From NCBI GenBank assembly GCA_009746045.1, contig RPFO01000762.1, positions 1-34,649 of the forward strand: DNA of 34,649 nucleotides. Reading direction: 5' to 3'. The translations under genes were made by a program, and so were the position numbers. The stretch is from Mesostigma viride. Its lineage: Eukaryota; Streptophyta; Mesostigmatophyceae; Mesostigmatales; Mesostigmataceae. The notes under the pieces are model-generated. The model had not been told where the DNA came from. It searched no databases and saw only the letters and a list, made by a program, of their open reading frames with translations. Shown one piece after another: positions 30,508-34,649 of this stretch (position 1 is its first letter; every line of letters begins with the position of its first letter).

Positions 30508-32145
30508 TTTCTGACTGGTCCGTAAGGCCTCTACCCGAAGGGGGTTGTGAGCCAACGGCCGTTGGAATTGGAAAAACATTATCATATGCTTTTTATTCGT
30601 TTGATAGGGTGGCAAGCAGCCAGGATGTGTCTTTCATGCAGCTTAGTGGTGGCTATTACCATTTTTCTTCCAAGAAAGGCCTCCAAAAAATCTAGCTGAG
30701 CATAAACATGGGTTTGACTGGTTCGTAAGGCATCCACCCTTCCCAGAGGGGGGTTGTGAGCCAACGGCCGCTAGACTTGAAAAACATTATCATGTGCATT
30801 TCATTCCTTTGAGTGGGTTGGCAATCAGCCAGGATGTATCTTTCATTCAGCTTAGTGGTGGCTATTACCATTTTTCTCCATGAAAGGCCTCCAAAAAATC
30901 TAGCTGAGCATAAAGATGGGCTTGACTGGTTCGTAAGGCATCCACCCTTCCCACAGGGGGGTTGTGAGCCAACGGCCGTTGGAATTGGAAAAACATTATC
31001 ATGTGCATTTGATTCTTTTCATTTGGTGGCAGTAAGGCAGGATGCGTCTTTCATGCAGCTTAGTGAAGGTTATTACCATGTGCCTTCCAAGAAAGGCCTC
31101 CAAAAATCTAGCTGAGCATAAAGATGTGGTTGAATGGTTCGTAAGGCATCCACCCTTCCCACAGGGGGGTTGTGAGCCAACGGCCGTTGGAATTGGAAAA
31201 ACATTATCATGTGCATTTCATTCGTTTCATTGGGTGGCAATAAGGCAGGATGCGTCTTTCATGCAGCTTAGTGATGGTTATTACCATGTGCCTTCCTAGA
31301 AAGGCCTCCAAAAATCTAGCTGAGCATAAAGATGTGGTTGAATGGTTCGTAAGGCATCCACCCTTCCCACAGGGGGGTTGTGAGCCAACGGCCGTTAGAC
31401 TTGAAAAACATTACCATGTGCATTTCATTCGTTTCATTGGGTGGCAGTAAGGCAGGATGTGTCTTTTATGCAGCTTAGTGGTGGCTATTTACCATTTTTC
31501 TCCTAGAAAGGCCTCCAAAAAATCGAGCTGAGCATAAAGATGGGGCTTCACTGGTTCGTAAGGCATCCACCCTTCCCACAGGGGGGTTGTGAGCGAACGG
31601 CCGTTGGAATTGGAAAAACATTATCATGTGCATTTCATTCCTTTCATTTGGTGGCAGTAAGGCAGGATCTGTCTTTCATGCAGCTTAGTGATGGTTATTA
31701 CCATGTGCCTTCCAAGAAAGGCCTCCAAAAATCTAGCTGACCATAAAGATGTGGTTGAATGGTTCGTAAGGCATCCACCCTTCCCACAGGGGGGTTGTGA
31801 GCCAACGGCCGTTGGAATTGGAAAAACATTATCATGTGCATTTCTTTCTTTTCATTTGGTGGCAGTAAGGCAGGATGCGTCTTTCATGCAGCTTAGTGAA
31901 GGTTATTACCATGTGCCTTCCTAGAAAGGCCTCCAAAAAAACTAGCTGAGCATAAAGATGGGGCTTGACTGGTTCGTAAGGCATCCACCCTTCCCACAGG
32001 GGGGTTGTGAGCCAACGGCCGTTGGAATTGGAAAAAAATTACCATGTGCATTTTATTCTTTTCATGTGGCAGTAAGGCAGGATGTGTCTTTCAAGCAGCT
32101 TAGTGGTGGTTATAACAATTTTTCTGCCCATTAAGGGCCAGAAAA
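30508..32145 (+). repeat. ~208-bp tandem repeat, eight units, one palindrome each
   Basis: Palindrome positions 30552, 30761, 30969, 31177, 31385, 31594, 31802 and 32012 give periods of 208-210 bp. The unit contains GACTGGTTCGTAAGGCATCC, GGGGGGTTGTGAGCC, the palindrome, AATTGGAAAAACATTATCAT, CAGGATGTGTCTTTCATGCA, and AAGGCCTCCAAAAAATC. Three copies have a mutated palindrome (30761, 31385, 31594). Short frames through the units are not conserved as proteins. The array ends about 100 bp before F-box-like gene 2. Confidence 0.95.
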
Positions 32146-32247
32146 AGATGAAGATGTGTTAAAAAAAATGTGTATCCTGTGGCACGAATAATTCGTAGTG
32201 AATAGGATGCCTCAAAATACTGTTTTGCCTGGTGTGTATGCAGGCGA

Positions 32248-33209
32248 ATGGGAGTAGGGAAGAGCAAACAGAAGAGGCAGACGGAGGACAAGGGCGCCTC
32301 CTGCGAGGTTGGAGCTAACAAGAGGACGGAGATGGTGGCTGTGCTTCACCTGATGGATATGCCGCTGGAGGTGGTAACGCATGTTGCCAGTTTCCTAGGC
32401 TTGATTGATCAGGCACGTTTTGAGTGCGTGAGTCGGAAGGCGCAAGCTGCGGTTGCTGGGCTTGGCTGTCGATGGCGGGTATTTTGTGTTTCGGTGGCGG
32501 ACAGAAGAGTGCCACGAGTGCCATTTACGCCGTATTTGTGGTCTACTAGACCATTTCACGCGTATCTAGGGAAGGAGCAGCTGGCGGAAAGGGGGGGGCG
32601 TTCCGAAGGGTCTGTCTGGAGACGTTTGACAGAATGACTGCAGTTCGGGGTTACTGGGAGGATTGGTCCCGTGACTTTCGAGACGAGAGGTGTATGTGGG
32701 GAGAAATGGATTTTGACGTAAGCGAGCTCGAGAGAGACGAGGACTTAAAACAGCAAGTTGAGGAGAGGGAAAAGGTGGCTAAGGAGATGGAGATGCTGGC
32801 TGCTAATGAGTATATATGGGGATTGAAGAGCATGCTCTACTTTTCGAACGAACGTACCAATCGCGGTTTTCGTGATTGGCTGACGCCGTCGTACTTGGAG
32901 AGTCTTCCTCTGGATGCCGCCGAATTTGGACTGGCGCTGTGGCTGTTGGACAGAGGGGAGACGTCTACTGATGTGACGTCTGAGGCTTTAAGGCTTCTGG
33001 AGGACAGGAATAGAGGGGTTGAGAACATCGTGGCCGAAATTGTCATACAAAAATTTACACAGAAAGCTAAAGCTAGTGGGGAATGGGACGAATGGGAAGA
33101 TGGATCCGAAATCCTTCGCTTTTGCGGGGATGAGAATGAGGTGGAACTTGATTTCTATATCAGGGATTTGGCAAGGGTGGGGAGTTGGGCCGATTTTGCC
33201 CAGAATTGA
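32248..33209 (+). CDS. F-box-like protein, copy 2 (apparent frameshift at a G8 run)
   Basis: The first frame starts at ATG 32248 with a basic leader (GKSKQKRQ) and an F-box-like segment at residues 37-70 (DMPLEVVTHVASFLG ... ARFECVSRK). It meets a stop at 32637. The second frame, open to 33209, carries WGLKSMLYF, LESLPLDAAE and EIVIQKF, which align with WGLRSIFWF, LEGLPLEGG and ELAMQVL of copy 1 in the same order. Crossing over at the G8 run (32591-32598) gives a protein of about 318 residues against 315 in copy 1, so one lost G is the simplest explanation. TGTATGCAG just before the ATG could be a splice acceptor. Whether the frameshift is real or a base-calling error cannot be told from the sequence. 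Confidence 0.65.
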
Positions 33210-33351
33210 CGAGAAGCCTCTTTTCTTGTCCGATTGGAGGGATACCTAGTTCGATTAGGAGTTTTGTGGATGATGTATCAATAATTTTAATCTTCAATTT
33301 TGCTATATGAGGCCGTCATCAATCGTTGACTTTGGGTGTGATTTTCTTGCG

Positions 33352-33365
33352 CCAACGGCCGTTGG
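33352..33365. repeat. Palindrome upstream of MYND gene 2
   Basis: Perfect CCAACGGCCGTTGG with left flank GATTTTCTTGCG and right flank GATGGAGAAATG; the flanks themselves pair as TTTC ... GAAA. It lies 79 bp before the ATG at 33444. Confidence 0.9.
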
Positions 33366-33418
33366 GATGGAGAAATGTCAAAAGGGGGGTTGAGTAAAAT
33401 ATAACTTACGTATTACGC

Positions 33419-33430
33419 ACGTGCCAATTG
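33419..33430 (+). promoter_or_regulatory. Shared leader box ACGTGCCAATTG upstream of MYND gene 2
   Basis: Counterpart of the box at 26984, one base different; overlaps a CACGTG hexamer (33418-33423). It lies 14 bp before the ATG. Confidence 0.4.
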
Positions 33431-33443
33431 GCGCAGGGGAGGG

Positions 33444-34234
33444 ATGGCGGAGACGGGCGAGCTGGAATCTTCGACCCGCGCTGCGATTGCCTGCGTGGCA
33501 GCAAACGTACTTAACCGGGCTCGCGAGATCCACGGATGGGTACGGCAGCACGAGAAGCGCCTGGGTCGCCAGTTTGCGGTTTTGGTCGTGTATGACTCGT
33601 TCGCCTCAGTAGGACGACAGATTAATCTCCAGTTGCTGGACATGTACTTCGCCTTGGCTGGCGGATTCTACAAGCCCACGCCGGCGGATCGGGTTCCACT
33701 CAATCGAGACGTCGAGTTTCGACTTCTGGTGTCGTATGTCGGAAAGGTTGGGTGGGACCAGTGGGAGAAAGACCAGTGGGGGAAATTTCCAGACGCGAGT
33801 GAGGCGCAGCCGAGATTGACCGTATCGGCGAGAGTAGAGGGGGGGGGTTTGAAGGTTTCCATTTTACATTCGGGAATTCCGAGTCCGTGAAATTGACGTT
33901 TTCACGGATGATCGTTCTCCCGGGGGTGGGAGGGCCGATGCTCGGCTCGCTTCCAAAGTGTTGCTCGAATCAGGCGTGCTCTGTGATGGAGGGTGTCCAC
34001 CGCAAGTGCGGGGGTTGTCGAGACGTCCGGTATTGTGCTGCCGAATGCCAGCGTGCGGACTGGGAGGAACACAAGAAGTGGTGTACCAAGTATCGTGAGG
34101 CGAGAAAGTCTCTCAGCACTATGCACGGCGACGTTACAGACAGCTGGTCTGGTGTCAATTTGGCCGGACTTGTAATTCGGATGGGGGGTGAAGTGCATTT
34201 TAAGTTCAAAGGTGAAATGTTCAAGGTTTTTTGA
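33444..34234 (+). CDS. MYND-type zinc-finger protein, copy 2 (apparent frameshift at a G9 run)
   Basis: The first frame (ATG 33444) gives the conserved N-terminal region: GRQFAVLVVYDSF at 41-53, QLLDMYFA at 63-70, EFRLLVSYVGK at 91-101. It runs out of homology at a G9 run (33839-33847). The frame open from there to 34234 resumes with SESVKLTFSRMIVLP and a complete MYND finger: C-x4-C-x9-C-x2-C-x5-C-x3-C-x7-H-x3-C, with core VRYCAAECQRADW. Joined at the G run the protein is about 260 residues, matching 258 in copy 1. Function inferred as for copy 1: a peptide-binding finger with a shared, unnamed N-terminal region. It follows F-box-like gene 2 by 234 bp, the reverse gene order of the first pair. 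Confidence 0.75.
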
Positions 34235-34362
34235 GGGGACTAAATCGTACCCAAGGGCGATTTGTGAGGCGATGTCCGCGCTGGGGGAACAGTACCCCTG
34301 TTCGACTGCGTGAGGGGAATGGATTCTGCGACTGAAGGCATTTTGGGTGTGATTTTCTTGCG

Positions 34363-34578
34363 CCAACGGCCGTTGGAACTTGCAAATTAGCGTTTGATTT
34401 TCTTTGCACCCGGAAGTAGGGTGTGGTTTGCCACGTGGCACCATGGATGTAATTAATAAATGCATAATAAAACATTTTTCGTGCGCCAACGGCCGTTGGA
34501 GACTGAAAACTAGTGTGTGCTTTGTGCGCGTAATAAATCTTAAAACTCTTGTTGTTTTTTCAAGCCAACGGCCGTTGA
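34363..34578. repeat. Three palindromes at the right end of the window
   Basis: CCAACGGCCGTTGG at 34363 and 34487, and the variant CCAACGGCCGTTGA at 34565. The 34363 copy shares its left flank (GGGTGTGATTTTCTTGCG) with the copy at 33352, so these are related by a longer duplication. The stretch from 34235 to 34649 has no recognisable gene. Confidence 0.9.
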
Positions 34579-34649
34579 CGGTGAGAAATGTATATCAAAC
34601 GGTGTCGGTGGGTTGCAGATGACGTTCTACACAGGACGGAGGGGGGCGA

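Noticed and set aside
26500-34649. Origin of the MYND/F-box block from a giant DNA virus
   Set aside because: MYND and F-box proteins are common in some giant viruses, but no viral hallmark gene (capsid, packaging ATPase, polymerase) is present, and the surrounding satellites and foldback elements fit a host chromosome. It remains possible but is not supported here.

Overview
The window reads as nuclear DNA of a eukaryote, most likely a repeat-rich unicellular alga or other protist; I cannot name the species. Three lines of evidence support this. One gene has GT-AG introns, some gene ends carry AATAAA-type polyadenylation signals, and the encoded families (MYND zinc finger, F-box-like, a DDE-type transposase-like family) are eukaryotic. 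No bacterial operon, rRNA, CRISPR or intact tRNA is visible. About 60 % of the window is tandem repeat, and most very long open frames are satellite artefacts.

Layout. 1-408 (minus) is a broken Ty1/copia-like gag fragment running off the window edge, with a possible primer-binding site and LTR to its right. 1295-7762 is a 40-bp GT-rich minisatellite with a recent 2.5-2.75 kb internal duplication. 7862-10500 is an A+C-only satellite of opposite strand bias, followed by a short TTTAGGG telomere-like patch. 10859-14003 (minus) is a transposase-like gene in at least three exons, all joined in phase 0, with two apparent single-base frameshifts. 14073-14641 is a 61/62-bp array. 14700-16230 is non-coding as far as I can see, with a tRNA-like remnant and GGCGCC hairpins. 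16231-25668 is a 29/30-bp C-rich satellite interrupted by eight copies of a ~190-bp module and one 108-bp hairpin island. 25676-26391 is a pure polypyrimidine tract. 26500-34649 is the gene-bearing right flank.

The right flank holds two MYND-finger genes and two F-box-like genes, all on the plus strand, in mirrored order: MYND (27454), F-box-like (28593), F-box-like (32248), MYND (33444). Between the pairs lie a 185-bp foldback element with 51-bp inverted ends and an eight-unit ~208-bp tandem repeat. The two genes of the second pair each have one apparent frameshift at a poly-G run. The MYND proteins share an N-terminal region that I do not recognise as a named domain.

The most striking signal is a 14-bp perfect palindrome, CCAACGGCCGTTGG. 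It occurs about 37 times (counting close variants), only outside coding exons: in every intron of the transposase-like gene, once per unit of two unrelated tandem arrays, and 79-223 bp upstream of the first start codon of each right-flank transcription unit. Each half matches the MYB-type AACGG core of the plant M-phase-specific activator (MSA) element. The palindrome is absent from 1-10683 and from the 14.7-26.5 kb stretch.
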